This document shows, piece by piece, positions 8,686 to 16,441 of a stretch of DNA of 64,000 nt (position 1 is its first letter; every line of letters starts with the position of its first letter). The translations under genes and the position numbers were made by a program. Under the pieces are notes generated by a model. The model saw only the letters and a list, made by a program, of their open reading frames with translations, searched no databases and was not told the origin of the DNA. This stretch comes from Actinomycetota bacterium (GTDB lineage: Bacteria; Actinomycetota; UBA4738; HRBIN12): positions 124,001-188,000 of the forward strand of contig DASQWI010000009.1 in assembly GCA_035640355.1 (NCBI GenBank), in the 5' to 3' direction.

Positions 8686-10095
8686 TTACGGGGCGGCGCC
8701 GCGATACCGGTACGCGCCGGTGCGACCGGTCTCGTCCTTGTTCAGCCGACGCGACAGGTGAAGCCCGTCGAGCGCGAACTCGACGGCCGACGCCGCGGCG
8801 CCCGGACTCTCTTCCTCGACGCCGAGCCGCTCGAGGAGCTTCGACAGCCCGGGCAACTCCCCGAACTGCGCGAGCAGCGCTGACGCCGGCATCAGGTCGG
8901 ACGTCTCCGCCTCGAATCCCTCGGCGAACCGCGACAGGATCGGCTGGAAGTCGTAGCCGGAGAGCCGGCGGCGGAACACCTCGAGCTCGGCGGTCTTCGC
9001 GGCGCGGGCCAGGATCTCCTCCTCGCGACCTTCCTCGATCGTGTCGAACTCCACGCGTCCGAGGCTCGACGCCAAGACGGCTGGCAAGTCGCACACCCGC
9101 GGAACGGCCTCCGGCTCGCCTGTCCGCACCGAGCGACGAACCGCAGCCGCGGCCAGCGTCTCGAGGTTCCCGATCGAGTAGCGGACGCTGACGCCGCTGC
9201 GATGGTTCACGTGAGGCGACCGACGGAGCTCCGCGGTGAGCGCCGCGAGCAGCTCCTTCATGTACACCGGCACTCGGAGCGGAACGTCGCCCGCGGCGGA
9301 GCGCGCCTCCTGTTCCATGATCGCGATCTCGTCTGCGAGCGTTTCCGGATAGTGCGTTCGAACCTGCGTCCCGAATCGGTCCTTCAGCGGAGACACGATC
9401 CGGCCTCGATGCGTGTAATCGTCCGGGTTCGCCGTGACGACCAGCAGCAAGTCGAGTGGCAGACGGATGCGGTAGCCGCGGATCTGCACGTCGCGTTCCT
9501 CGAGGATGTTGAACAGCGCGACCTGGATCCGCTCGGGCAGGTCGGGCAGCTCGTTGATGGCGACGACCCCTCGGTTCGTCCGCGGGATGAGGCCGTAATG
9601 GATCGTAAGCTCATCGCCCAGATACCGGCCCTCGGCGACTCGGATCGGATCGACGTCCCCGATGAGGTCCGCGACGCTCGTATCGGGCGTCGCGAGCTTC
9701 TCCGCGTACCGCTCGTCTCGATCGATCCAGCGGATCGGCACGGCATCTCCGTCGTCGGCCACGAGCGCCCGGCACCTGGCGCAGATCGGTCGGTAGGGGT
9801 GATCGTTCACCTCGCACCCGGCGATCACCGGCGTCGTCTCGTCGAGGAGGTCCACGACACGACGGATCAGCCGGGTCTTCGCTTGTCCCCGTTCGCCGAG
9901 CAGGATGAGGTCGTGACCGGCCAGGATGCCGCGCTCGAGGCTCGGAAGCACGGTGTCGTCGAAGCCGACGATCGTGTCGAACAGCGCCTCGCGGCGTCCG
10001 AGCTTGGCGAGGAGGTTCGCTCGCAGCTCCTCCTTCACCGTGAGGTCGGGATATCGCGCGGCGTGAAGCTCGCCGATCGTGGTGGGCGCCGTCAC
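8686..10095 (-). CDS. MoxR/magnesium-chelatase-like AAA+ ATPase
   Basis: 469 residues from a GTG at 10095 (VTAPTTIGEL); the frame remains open far upstream, but that part is antisense to the permeases. Walker A is GERGQAKT (68-74), Walker B VVAINEL (about 177-183), sensor-1 TANPDD (221-226), and LKDRFGTQVRTHYPE is the arginine-finger region. An insertion after Walker A carries Cys 94, 105 and 108 (ICARCRAL), possibly a metal site. The C-terminal half is helical. Related actinobacterial proteins are annotated as magnesium chelatase subunits, but no chlorophyll genes are present, and the VWA partner two genes on supports a MoxR-VWA remodelling role. Confidence 0.9.
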   Translation of the reverse strand: MTAPTTIGELHAARYPDLTVKEELRANLLAKLGRREALFDTIVGFDDTVLPSLERGILAGHDLILLGERGQAKTRLIRRVVDLLDETTPVIAGCEVNDHPYRPICARCRALVADDGDAVPIRWIDRDERYAEKLATPDTSVADLIGDVDPIRVAEGRYLGDELTIHYGLIPRTNRGVVAINELPDLPERIQVALFNILEERDVQIRGYRIRLPLDLLLVVTANPDDYTHRGRIVSPLKDRFGTQVRTHYPETLADEIAIMEQEARSAAGDVPLRVPVYMKELLAALTAELRRSPHVNHRSGVSVRYSIGNLETLAAAAVRRSVRTGEPEAVPRVCDLPAVLASSLGRVEFDTIEEGREEEILARAAKTAELEVFRRRLSGYDFQPILSRFAEGFEAETSDLMPASALLAQFGELPGLSKLLERLGVEEESPGAAASAVEFALDGLHLSRRLNKDETGRTGAYRYRGAAP

Positions 10096-10127
10096 GCGCT
10101 CAAGACTATCGAGGTTCTCGGATACGC

Positions 10128-10985
10128 CTATGCCAGGCCGCGCGACGCGAACGCCTCGCCGTAGCGGCTGGCGGTCACGCGGCGGGTGATCTCGGCCGTC
10201 AACACCAAAAGCAGCGAGGCGAAGAAGATCACCGAGGAGACCGCGACGAGCTGCGGCAGCTGGCTCGGCACGCGGAGCTGACCGAACAGGAACACCGGCC
10301 AGGTGGCCTGCGTACCGGCGAGGAACGAGGCGATCGCGTACTCGTCGAACGACAACGTGAACGCGATCAGGAACGACGAGAACAGCGCGGGCGTCAGCAG
10401 CGGAAGCGTGACCCGCCGGAACTTGTCCCACGGCCCCGCGCCGAGGTCCTGTGCCGCCTCCTCCAGGGAGATCGAAAGCCGTTCGAGCAGCGGGATGATC
10501 GTCAGCGCCGTATAGGGGAGTGACACCACGACGTGGCCGATCACGACCGCATGCAGCCCGAGACCGATCACGTAACCCGTCGAGTCGGCGAGGAACCGGT
10601 CGAACGCGGTCAGGAGCACCAGCAACGAGATCCCGAACACGAGATAGGGAACGACGAGCGGTGAGAAGAACAGCGCGGACGCGACCGACTTGCCGACGAA
10701 TCGCCGCCGGACCAGCGCGAACGCCACCAACGTACCGAGCGCGACGGCGATCGCGCTCGACGTCGTCGCCACGATCGCGCTCCGCCGAAGGGCCGCGAGC
10801 AACGACGGGTTCGACAGGGACCGTGAGTACCACTCGGTCGTGAACCCCTGCAGGGGGAACGTGACGTCCCCGTCGTTGAACGAGAGAACCGCGAGGATCG
10901 CGATGGGAAGGTAGAGGAACAGCGCGAGGAACAAGAAGAACACGGTGAGGGCTCGGCGGGCGGAGGTGGAAGTGGCGACCTCCAT
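10128..10985 (-). CDS. potC: Spermidine/putrescine-type ABC permease, PotC-like
   Basis: 285 residues with six predicted helices. The first periplasmic loop has VLSFNDGDVTFPLQGFTTEWYSR, a PotC-type pattern, and LEEAAQDLGAGPWDKFRRVTLPLL is the EAA loop. It starts 6 bases after the PotB-like permease, both reading leftward. No PotA-type ATPase follows: the next gene, 32 bases on, is the MoxR-like ATPase. The importer must therefore borrow an ATPase coded elsewhere. The substrate is inferred to be a polyamine from PotD similarity and has not been shown. Confidence 0.92.
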   Translation of the reverse strand: MEVATSTSARRALTVFFLFLALFLYLPIAILAVLSFNDGDVTFPLQGFTTEWYSRSLSNPSLLAALRRSAIVATTSSAIAVALGTLVAFALVRRRFVGKSVASALFFSPLVVPYLVFGISLLVLLTAFDRFLADSTGYVIGLGLHAVVIGHVVVSLPYTALTIIPLLERLSISLEEAAQDLGAGPWDKFRRVTLPLLTPALFSSFLIAFTLSFDEYAIASFLAGTQATWPVFLFGQLRVPSQLPQLVAVSSVIFFASLLLVLTAEITRRVTASRYGEAFASRGLA

Positions 10986-10991
10986 GGCGCC

Positions 10992-11903
10992 TCAGCCGGC
11001 CGCGACGTTGCGGACCTGCAGGAATCGACCGAACAGCGCCATCAACCCGGCGACGACGGTCAGCATGAACAGGGCAAGCACGGATCCCGTCTGCCAGTCG
11101 AGCGCCCCCGTGAACAGGTTGTTGATCGCGTTCCCGAACATGTAGCCGCTCGGCCCGCCGACCAGGAGCGGCGTGACGAACTCGCCGATCGTGGGGATGA
11201 ACACGAACAGGAACGCGGCCAACACTCCCGGAAGGCTGAGGGGCAACGTCACTCGGACGAACGTGCGCCAGCGGCTCGCGCCGAGATCGCCGGCGGCCTC
11301 GAGGACGCTGCGGTCGAGGTTCTCCAGACTGACGAAGATCGGCAGGGCGACGAACGGAACCCAGACGTACGCGAGCACCAACATCACCGCGAACTGCCCG
11401 TATAGCAGCCACGTTATGGGATCGTCCGGGCTACGCACGTGCGACCACGACAGGAACGAGTTCAAGACGCCCTGCTCGCCGAGGATCACCTTCCACGCGA
11501 GAACGCGGAGAAGGAAGCTCGTCAGGAACGGGGCGATGATCAGGAGCAGCAGCACGTACTTCCGTCGCCCGACGCACAGCGCAAGGTAGTACCCGACGGG
11601 GTACGCCAGCAGCACGACGACGAGCGACACAGTGAGGGAGATCCGGATCGACTTCCAGAACAGCCCCATGTAGATCGACCCTCCCCCGAGGAAATGCCCC
11701 CACTCCTGCAGGGAGAGCACGCCGCTGTCGGTGGGGAAGAGCGACACGGCGCCGACGCTGTACGCCGCGATGAACCCGACGGGGATGACGAAGAACAGCA
11801 CCAGCCACACGAGCGGCCCCGACAGCAGCCCGAGCGTCGCGCGGCCGTCGCCACGGCGCGCGCGGACGGCGACCGGGCTGCCGGCCCCCTCCAGGGTGGC
11901 CAC
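10992..11903 (-). CDS. potB: Spermidine/putrescine-type ABC permease, PotB-like
   Basis: 303 residues from GTG at 11903 (VATLEGAGSP). A short cytoplasmic tail precedes a first helix near residues 24-48. A long periplasmic loop and five more helices follow, with the EAA loop LEAAGDLGASRWRTFVRVTLPLSLPGV. It lies 24 bases after the PotD stop and 6 bases before the PotC start. With PotC it forms the membrane channel of a polyamine-type importer. Confidence 0.92.
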   Translation of the reverse strand: MATLEGAGSPVAVRARRGDGRATLGLLSGPLVWLVLFFVIPVGFIAAYSVGAVSLFPTDSGVLSLQEWGHFLGGGSIYMGLFWKSIRISLTVSLVVVLLAYPVGYYLALCVGRRKYVLLLLIIAPFLTSFLLRVLAWKVILGEQGVLNSFLSWSHVRSPDDPITWLLYGQFAVMLVLAYVWVPFVALPIFVSLENLDRSVLEAAGDLGASRWRTFVRVTLPLSLPGVLAAFLFVFIPTIGEFVTPLLVGGPSGYMFGNAINNLFTGALDWQTGSVLALFMLTVVAGLMALFGRFLQVRNVAAG

Positions 11904-11927
11904 GGATCTAGTCAGCCGCCGGACGGA

Positions 11928-13091
11928 TCAGGCGGCCAACACCTCCTGCCAGTACTGGTCGTAGACGTCCCGCCTGGGGATGTACGACTCGGGGATCGAC
12001 CGCGGTGGCTCGAGGATGGACGGGTCGTCGAGGTACAGCGCCTCGACGACGCCCTCGGGCAGCTTCGACAGATCGATCTCCTCGTTCGTGTGGCCGTAGT
12101 AGTAGTAGGCCATCAGGAACTCTGCCGCCTTCTCGCTCGCCCACGAGTCCACGTACGCGTGCGAGTGGTGGTAGTTCTGCGTGTCGGCCGCGAGTCCCAT
12201 GCCGCAGACCCACGTCACGAGCCCTTCCTTCGGCTCCATGTAGAGATAGTTCATGCCGCGGTTGGCCGCGTAGCCCACGGTGTCCGGCCACGCGTAGCCG
12301 ATCCACACCTCTTCGGACTTGAAGGCCTGCCAGAAGTCGAACGATTGGTTCCACATGAACCGCACGAGGGGCTTCTTCGCGATGAGGAAGTCTCGCATCT
12401 CCCCGAGCTCGTCGTCGGTCATGTCGAACGGATCGGATACCTGGTGGTAGATCCCCGCGATGTAGAGCATGTTGACCGTATCGACCCACGAGATGCGACC
12501 GCCATACCGCTCGTCGAACAGGATCCCGAAGGACTGCTCGTTCGGCTCGACGTGATCGAGGTTCACCAGCGGCGCGATGAACCCCCAGTCCACCGGGACG
12601 AAGTATTGCTGACCGTCGACGACTCCCTGCTCCATGAGACTGGGGTTCAGCGCCGAGAAGTTTGGGATCAGCGAGGTGTCGAACGGCTGCACTAGCCCAG
12701 CGTCGACCCAATCCCGGTAGCGGTAGCCACACGGGTGGACGACATCGAACGACGTCCCCGAGACGGCCTTGGTGAACCCGGCGCTGTCGTTCTCGAACAG
12801 GATGAACTCGGGCGTGTCGCCCGTCTCGCGCTGGTACTGACTCCACAGGAACTGCTTCTCTTCCCGGGGGTAGTAGTCGCCGTTGCCGTAACCCGACCAG
12901 TCGAAGACCTGGAGGTTGCCCGGCTCTTCCTCGATCGAGGGACGCTCTCCGCCGGTGGCCCTTGGGCCGCCAGCGTCCTCCGCACGACGGCACGCGGCAA
13001 GAAGCGCAGCGCCCACGCCGCTCGCACCGGCAAGGCGGATGAACCCCCGGCGATTGAACCGTTCGGCCAACAGGCGATCCAAGTCCTGCAT
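11928..13091 (-). CDS. potD: Polyamine-binding lipoprotein, PotD-like
   Basis: 387 residues from ATG at 13091, preceded by CAGGGGGGAG seven bases upstream, which fixes the start. The N-terminus has a twin-arginine-like motif (NRRGFIRLAG) and lipobox LLAAC, so the protein is probably an exported, lipid-anchored solute receptor. The mature part begins with a Pro/Glu linker, then LQVFDWSGYGNGDYYP, the first strand of a class D binding protein. WGFIAPLVN and IGYAWPDTVGY match PotD-type pocket strands. It is the first gene of the minus-strand transporter run. A divergent lipoprotein gene lies just upstream, so 13092-13136 is a shared promoter region. Confidence 0.93.
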   Translation of the reverse strand: MQDLDRLLAERFNRRGFIRLAGASGVGAALLAACRRAEDAGGPRATGGERPSIEEEPGNLQVFDWSGYGNGDYYPREEKQFLWSQYQRETGDTPEFILFENDSAGFTKAVSGTSFDVVHPCGYRYRDWVDAGLVQPFDTSLIPNFSALNPSLMEQGVVDGQQYFVPVDWGFIAPLVNLDHVEPNEQSFGILFDERYGGRISWVDTVNMLYIAGIYHQVSDPFDMTDDELGEMRDFLIAKKPLVRFMWNQSFDFWQAFKSEEVWIGYAWPDTVGYAANRGMNYLYMEPKEGLVTWVCGMGLAADTQNYHHSHAYVDSWASEKAAEFLMAYYYYGHTNEEIDLSKLPEGVVEALYLDDPSILEPPRSIPESYIPRRDVYDQYWQEVLAA

Positions 13092-13136
13092 GCGCTCCCC
13101 CCTGACCAGCGGAATCGATCTCGAAGCCGCCGTATT

Positions 13137-13745
13137 ATGCGCTGCGCGCCGCGACTCCGAAAGGTACGGGGAGGCACAACGCTCAGGGCACGCCTGGTGT
13201 ACGGGGCGATCGTTCTGACACTGGCCGGGTGCGCCGGCTCGTCGCTGACACCTCCCGCCGAGCCGCCCTCCAACGTCGGGGGCCTGACGCCGACGACGAC
13301 GACGCTCGTCACCGCCGAGGACGTGGCGGCGGAGGCCGTGGACGCGCAGGCGCTCTCCGGCATCCTTGACGTCGCCGGCTTCCAGGCCGGAGTCCGGCGC
13401 GCGTACGCCGGTGATGGTCGGGCGATCCGCCGCATAGACGTCGGTGTCTTCAGCTTCGACTCGAACGAGGGCGCGTCCACCTACCTCGCGTGGCTCCGAG
13501 CGAACGTCGCCGACCTCATCGGTGAGGTGCGGGGCCCGGACAAGACCCTCTTCGGCGACGTTCCGCTGGTCGTGCACCTACCCGACGGCTGCTGTCCTCG
13601 CGAACCGGCGGTCGCACTCGCGGCGTGGAGCCGGGGGCCGCAGGTCGTCCGCGTCCTGGTCGCCGGCGCGGCGGCGGACGGCCGGAAGGCGATTCGTCTT
13701 ATTCGTGAGGTCCACAGCTCGACGTTTCCGAAATCCGATGCTTGA
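13137..13745 (+). CDS. Small exported lipoprotein of unknown function
   Basis: 202 residues from ATG 13137; possible shorter starts are ACG 13179 (with a GGGGAGG site) or GTG 13197. Hydrophobic LVYGAIVLTLAGC ends in a lipobox with Cys 32, followed by a Ser/Pro/Thr-rich linker (PPSNVGGLTPTTTTLV). The globular part, residues 60-200, has alternating strands (IDVGVFSFDS, VPLVVHLPDGCCP, QVVRVLVAG) and two adjacent cysteines. I do not recognise the family. It overlaps the next gene's ATG by eight bases and diverges from potD. It is likely anchored on the outer face of the membrane. Confidence 0.65.
   Translation: MRCAPRLRKVRGGTTLRARLVYGAIVLTLAGCAGSSLTPPAEPPSNVGGLTPTTTTLVTAEDVAAEAVDAQALSGILDVAGFQAGVRRAYAGDGRAIRRIDVGVFSFDSNEGASTYLAWLRANVADLIGEVRGPDKTLFGDVPLVVHLPDGCCPREPAVALAAWSRGPQVVRVLVAGAAADGRKAIRLIREVHSSTFPKSDA
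13168..13174 (+). promoter_or_regulatory. Shine-Dalgarno inside the 5' end of the lipoprotein frame
   Basis: GGGGAGG with ACG four bases downstream (13179). Initiation there would give the compact signal peptide MLRARLVYGAIVLTLAGC. A TATTAT sequence at 13133-13138 resembles a -10 box, which would place the transcript start beyond the upstream ATG (13137). No ATG, GTG or TTG lies at normal distance from this site. Confidence 0.4.
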
Positions 13746-14570
13746 AGCGTTCGTGACCATCGCGACCGACCTCGACCATCCCGAATGTGTGGCCCTTGGG
13801 CCCGACGGCGCCCTCTACGCAGGTGGCGAAGCCGGCCAGATCTAAGGATCGACGGCGACGGGTCCGTGCGCGAGCTCGCCTCCACCGGCGGCTTCATCTA
13901 CGGCGTGACGCTCGACCGCTCGGGGAACGTCTACGCGTGCGACTACGGAAACGCATCCGTGAAACGCATCTCGCCGAACGGAGACGTGACGACGTACACA
14001 CCGGGAACGCCCGACCGGCCCATGCGGGTCCCGAACTTCGCAGCCTTCGACGATGCCGGATGGCTCTACGTCACGGACTCGGGCGAATGGGGAGACGACG
14101 ACGGGGTCATCTATCGCGTGGCCCCCGGCGGTTCGACGACGTTGTGGACGGACCTCGCGCCGCGGTTTCCGAACGGCTGCTGCCTCGATCGAGACGGCTC
14201 CGCGCTCCTCGTCGTCGAGTCGCACGGCCGAGTGATCGTTCGGATCCCCATCGAGGACGACGGCGCGGCCGGTAAGCCGGTCGATATCGCGGACCTCACC
14301 GGCTCACAGCCGGACGGGCTCGCGCTCGCCGAGGACGGATCGATGTTCGTCGGCTGTTACCGGCCCGATCGCATCTACCGCGTGCAGCCCGACGGCAGCG
14401 CTGACGTCATCGCCGAGGATCCCGATGGAGTGGTCCTCAACCAGCCGACGAACCTCGCCTTTGCAGGCGACGATCTCCAGCGGCTGGTCGTCTCGAGTCT
14501 CGGGGGCTGGAGCCTCGTCGCGGCGAACGCCGGCATACGGGGGCTTCCCCTCCGCTACCCGACCACCTGA
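13738..14570 (+). pseudogene. SMP-30/gluconolactonase-like beta-propeller, frameshifted
   Basis: Two frames together encode one propeller. The first, from ATG 13738, reads up to GGEAGQI and stops at TAA 13843-13845. The second continues as RIDGDGSVREL and runs to 14570. Adding one base (TA to TAC after GGCCAGATC) would give GGEAGQIYRIDGDG, a normal blade junction, so a single base is missing. The downstream part keeps repeated motifs (LDRSGNVYACD, FDDAGWLYVTDSG, NGCCLDRDGSALL, QPDGLALAEDGS). Family members hydrolyse sugar lactones or act as metal-dependent esterases. It is either a young pseudogene or a sequencing error, and the rest is intact. Confidence 0.85.
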
Positions 14571-14950
14571 GACAGAGGCCGTTCGGCCATGAGGGCCAGG
14601 TTGTTCCCCTCTGGATCCGTGAAGAACGCCATCCAGAGCTCGGACGATTCCGTCTTGTTGATCAGGTGCGGCGCCCCCCGGAACGAGACACCTCGCTCGC
14701 GAAGCTCTGCGTATGCGGCGTCGATATCTTCGACGCTGAAATAGATCGTCGATCTCGAGCGGAACTCCTCGCTCTCCGGCACGCCGAGGTACAGGCGAAC
14801 GCCGTCGCAGTCGAAGAAGGCCATCTGCTGGCCCGGAACGGCAAACAGGAACGAGACTCCCAGAACGTCTCGGTAGAAGGTGACCGAGCGGTCGACGTCG
14901 GCCACGCTGAGATGGATCTGTCCGATCTTGCCGAGGCCCTTGAACGCCAC
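14555..14950 (-). CDS. Glyoxalase/VOC-fold protein
   Basis: 131 residues from GTG 14950, preceded by GAGGGGGG. The single vicinal-oxygen-chelate module has two beta-alpha-beta-beta-beta units: GQIHLSVADVDRSVTFYRDVLGVSF, then IYFSVEDIDAAYAELRERGVSF and FFTDPEGNNLALM. The first-unit His in QIHLSV and Glu/Asn positions in the last strand match usual metal-ligand places. It is cytoplasmic, and family members act as dioxygenases, isomerases or resistance proteins. Its end overlaps the end of the propeller gene by 16 bases on opposite strands. The substrate is unknown. Confidence 0.85.
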   Translation of the reverse strand: MAFKGLGKIGQIHLSVADVDRSVTFYRDVLGVSFLFAVPGQQMAFFDCDGVRLYLGVPESEEFRSRSTIYFSVEDIDAAYAELRERGVSFRGAPHLINKTESSELWMAFFTDPEGNNLALMAERPLSQVVG

Positions 14951-14964
14951 TGCAATCCCCCCTC

Positions 14965-15699
14965 TTAGGACAGGCGGGCGACGACGAGCGCGGTCGCAAT
15001 AAGGGGCATCGCGAGCGAAAGCCACCGCAACGCTCGCTCGGGCGCGTCACGGATGGCCGACGCGTCGATCCGCTCGCGCGTGCCGTCGTTGAGCTCGACC
15101 TCGCCGCTGACGCCGACGACGTTCCGTCGAAGGCGACGAACGGGCGTCGACAGCGTTCGTTGCGCCGCCGAGATCGCTGCACACGACGCGGCCGCCAGCA
15201 CCGCTTCGACACGGACCACCGCCGTTTGCGCGAAGTAGGCGGTTAGCACCGGGAACGCGCCCCAGGCCAGCGCGAACCACAGGTCCGAGTGGACCACTCC
15301 CCCGAACAGCTCCATGTTGTACGCGACGACGAGGAACGCGCCGGCCGCGATGAACGCCCACAGCCACGGCGAGACCTCGATCACTCCATGCACACCGAAC
15401 GCGATCGCCCCACCCAGGCCGACGACGGCGATGGCGATCAGGACGCCGCCGGGGATGCGGGTTCGAAGCGGCCGCCCGTTGAGCTCGTCCAGGGCGTGGG
15501 CTGCCAGGCCCATCGCCAAGAAGAAGGCTGCGAGCGTCTCCAGGAGCCACCCGACGTGGAGGTCGGGAGCCAGCGCGGCCCCGATCGCGACGTACGAAAG
15601 GTGCCACACCGTGTACGGCGGATGCAGGAGCGACCAATAGTCGCGCCACCCGCCTGAGGGGAGCACGTAGAACGCGGGGCGTTGTCGAACATCAGTCAT
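14965..15699 (-). CDS. UbiA-prenyltransferase-like polytopic membrane protein
   Basis: 244 residues with about seven hydrophobic segments. HALDELNGRPLRTRIP after the second helix resembles the Asp/Asn motif that binds prenyl diphosphate in UbiA enzymes, although the full NDxxDxxxD pattern is not present. The C-terminal 60 residues have a soluble stretch (VGVSGEVELNDGTRERIDA) and a last helix. Its ATG overlaps the end of the UbiE/MenG-type methyltransferase by eight bases, which fits a quinone or lipid prenylation context. The match is by pattern, so a divergent or non-enzymatic member remains possible. Confidence 0.65.
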   Translation of the reverse strand: MTDVRQRPAFYVLPSGGWRDYWSLLHPPYTVWHLSYVAIGAALAPDLHVGWLLETLAAFFLAMGLAAHALDELNGRPLRTRIPGGVLIAIAVVGLGGAIAFGVHGVIEVSPWLWAFIAAGAFLVVAYNMELFGGVVHSDLWFALAWGAFPVLTAYFAQTAVVRVEAVLAAASCAAISAAQRTLSTPVRRLRRNVVGVSGEVELNDGTRERIDASAIRDAPERALRWLSLAMPLIATALVVARLS

Positions 15700-16420
15700 C
15701 GGTGAGCGGGTTGGCCTTGATCCCCCACGTTACGATGGCCGATCCCAGCGTCAGCTGCTTCGTTCGAACGCGCCGGATCCCGGCCTCCTGCCACATCCGC
15801 ACCTGAACCGGAACCGGATAGCGCCGGTAGAACTCGCTGATGCTCGGGCCGAGGAACCGTCCCGTCCGATACCACGCGTTCGATACCGCGCCGCCGATCA
15901 GCGGGAGCGCGCCGCGCGTGTACGCGAACCAACCCGCCTGCACCCAGGAGTCCTGCGGCACGTGGAACTCGAGCGAGGCCATCACACTTCCCGGTCGGAG
16001 GACGCGGGCGAGCTCGCGAAGGGTCGCGGCCGGGTCATCGACGTAGCGGAGCAGGTACGTGAACGTGAGCGCGTCGAACGTCTCGTCCGGGAACGGCAGG
16101 GTCTGCGCCTGTGCCAGCACGAACCGAATGCGTTCGGCGAGGCCGTCACGTCGAACCGCGGCTTGGCCGCGCCTGAGCATCGCCGGGCTTTGATCGGCTC
16201 CCACGACACGGACGTTCCTCGCCGCGAGCTCGCGCGCGACGAGTCCGGTTCCCGTCGCCACGTCGAGCACCCATGAGCCCGGGATCGCGTTCACCCGCGA
16301 GACGAGAAACCGGCGCCATGAGGGATCTCGTCCGAAGGACAACACCGAGCCCATGCGGTCGTACTCGGGCGCGATGCCGGCGAAGAGCGCTCGCGCATGG
16401 CGCGTGCGTTCCGGGTCCAT
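15692..16420 (-). CDS. UbiE/MenG-type methyltransferase
   Basis: 242 residues. RALFAGIAPEYDRMGSVLSFGRDPSWRR is the UbiE family opening, VLDVATGTGLVARELA is SAM motif I, and FDALTFTYLLRYVDDPAATLRELARVLRPGS is the following core, with LEFHVPQ after it. Enzymes of this type methylate the ring of demethylmenaquinone or ubiquinone precursors at the membrane. The gene leads a two-gene overlap with a UbiA-like membrane protein. The rest of the men pathway is not in the window, so the assignment to menaquinone is inference. Confidence 0.88.
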   Translation of the reverse strand: MDPERTRHARALFAGIAPEYDRMGSVLSFGRDPSWRRFLVSRVNAIPGSWVLDVATGTGLVARELAARNVRVVGADQSPAMLRRGQAAVRRDGLAERIRFVLAQAQTLPFPDETFDALTFTYLLRYVDDPAATLRELARVLRPGSVMASLEFHVPQDSWVQAGWFAYTRGALPLIGGAVSNAWYRTGRFLGPSISEFYRRYPVPVQVRMWQEAGIRRVRTKQLTLGSAIVTWGIKANPLTDD

Positions 16421-16441
16421 GAGGCGACGAGCCTACGACGT

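Noticed and set aside
13246-13330. Thr/Pro-rich stretch in the lipoprotein considered as a CRISPR-like or tandem repeat
   Set aside because: It is a normal low-complexity linker behind a lipobox, with no regular spacing.
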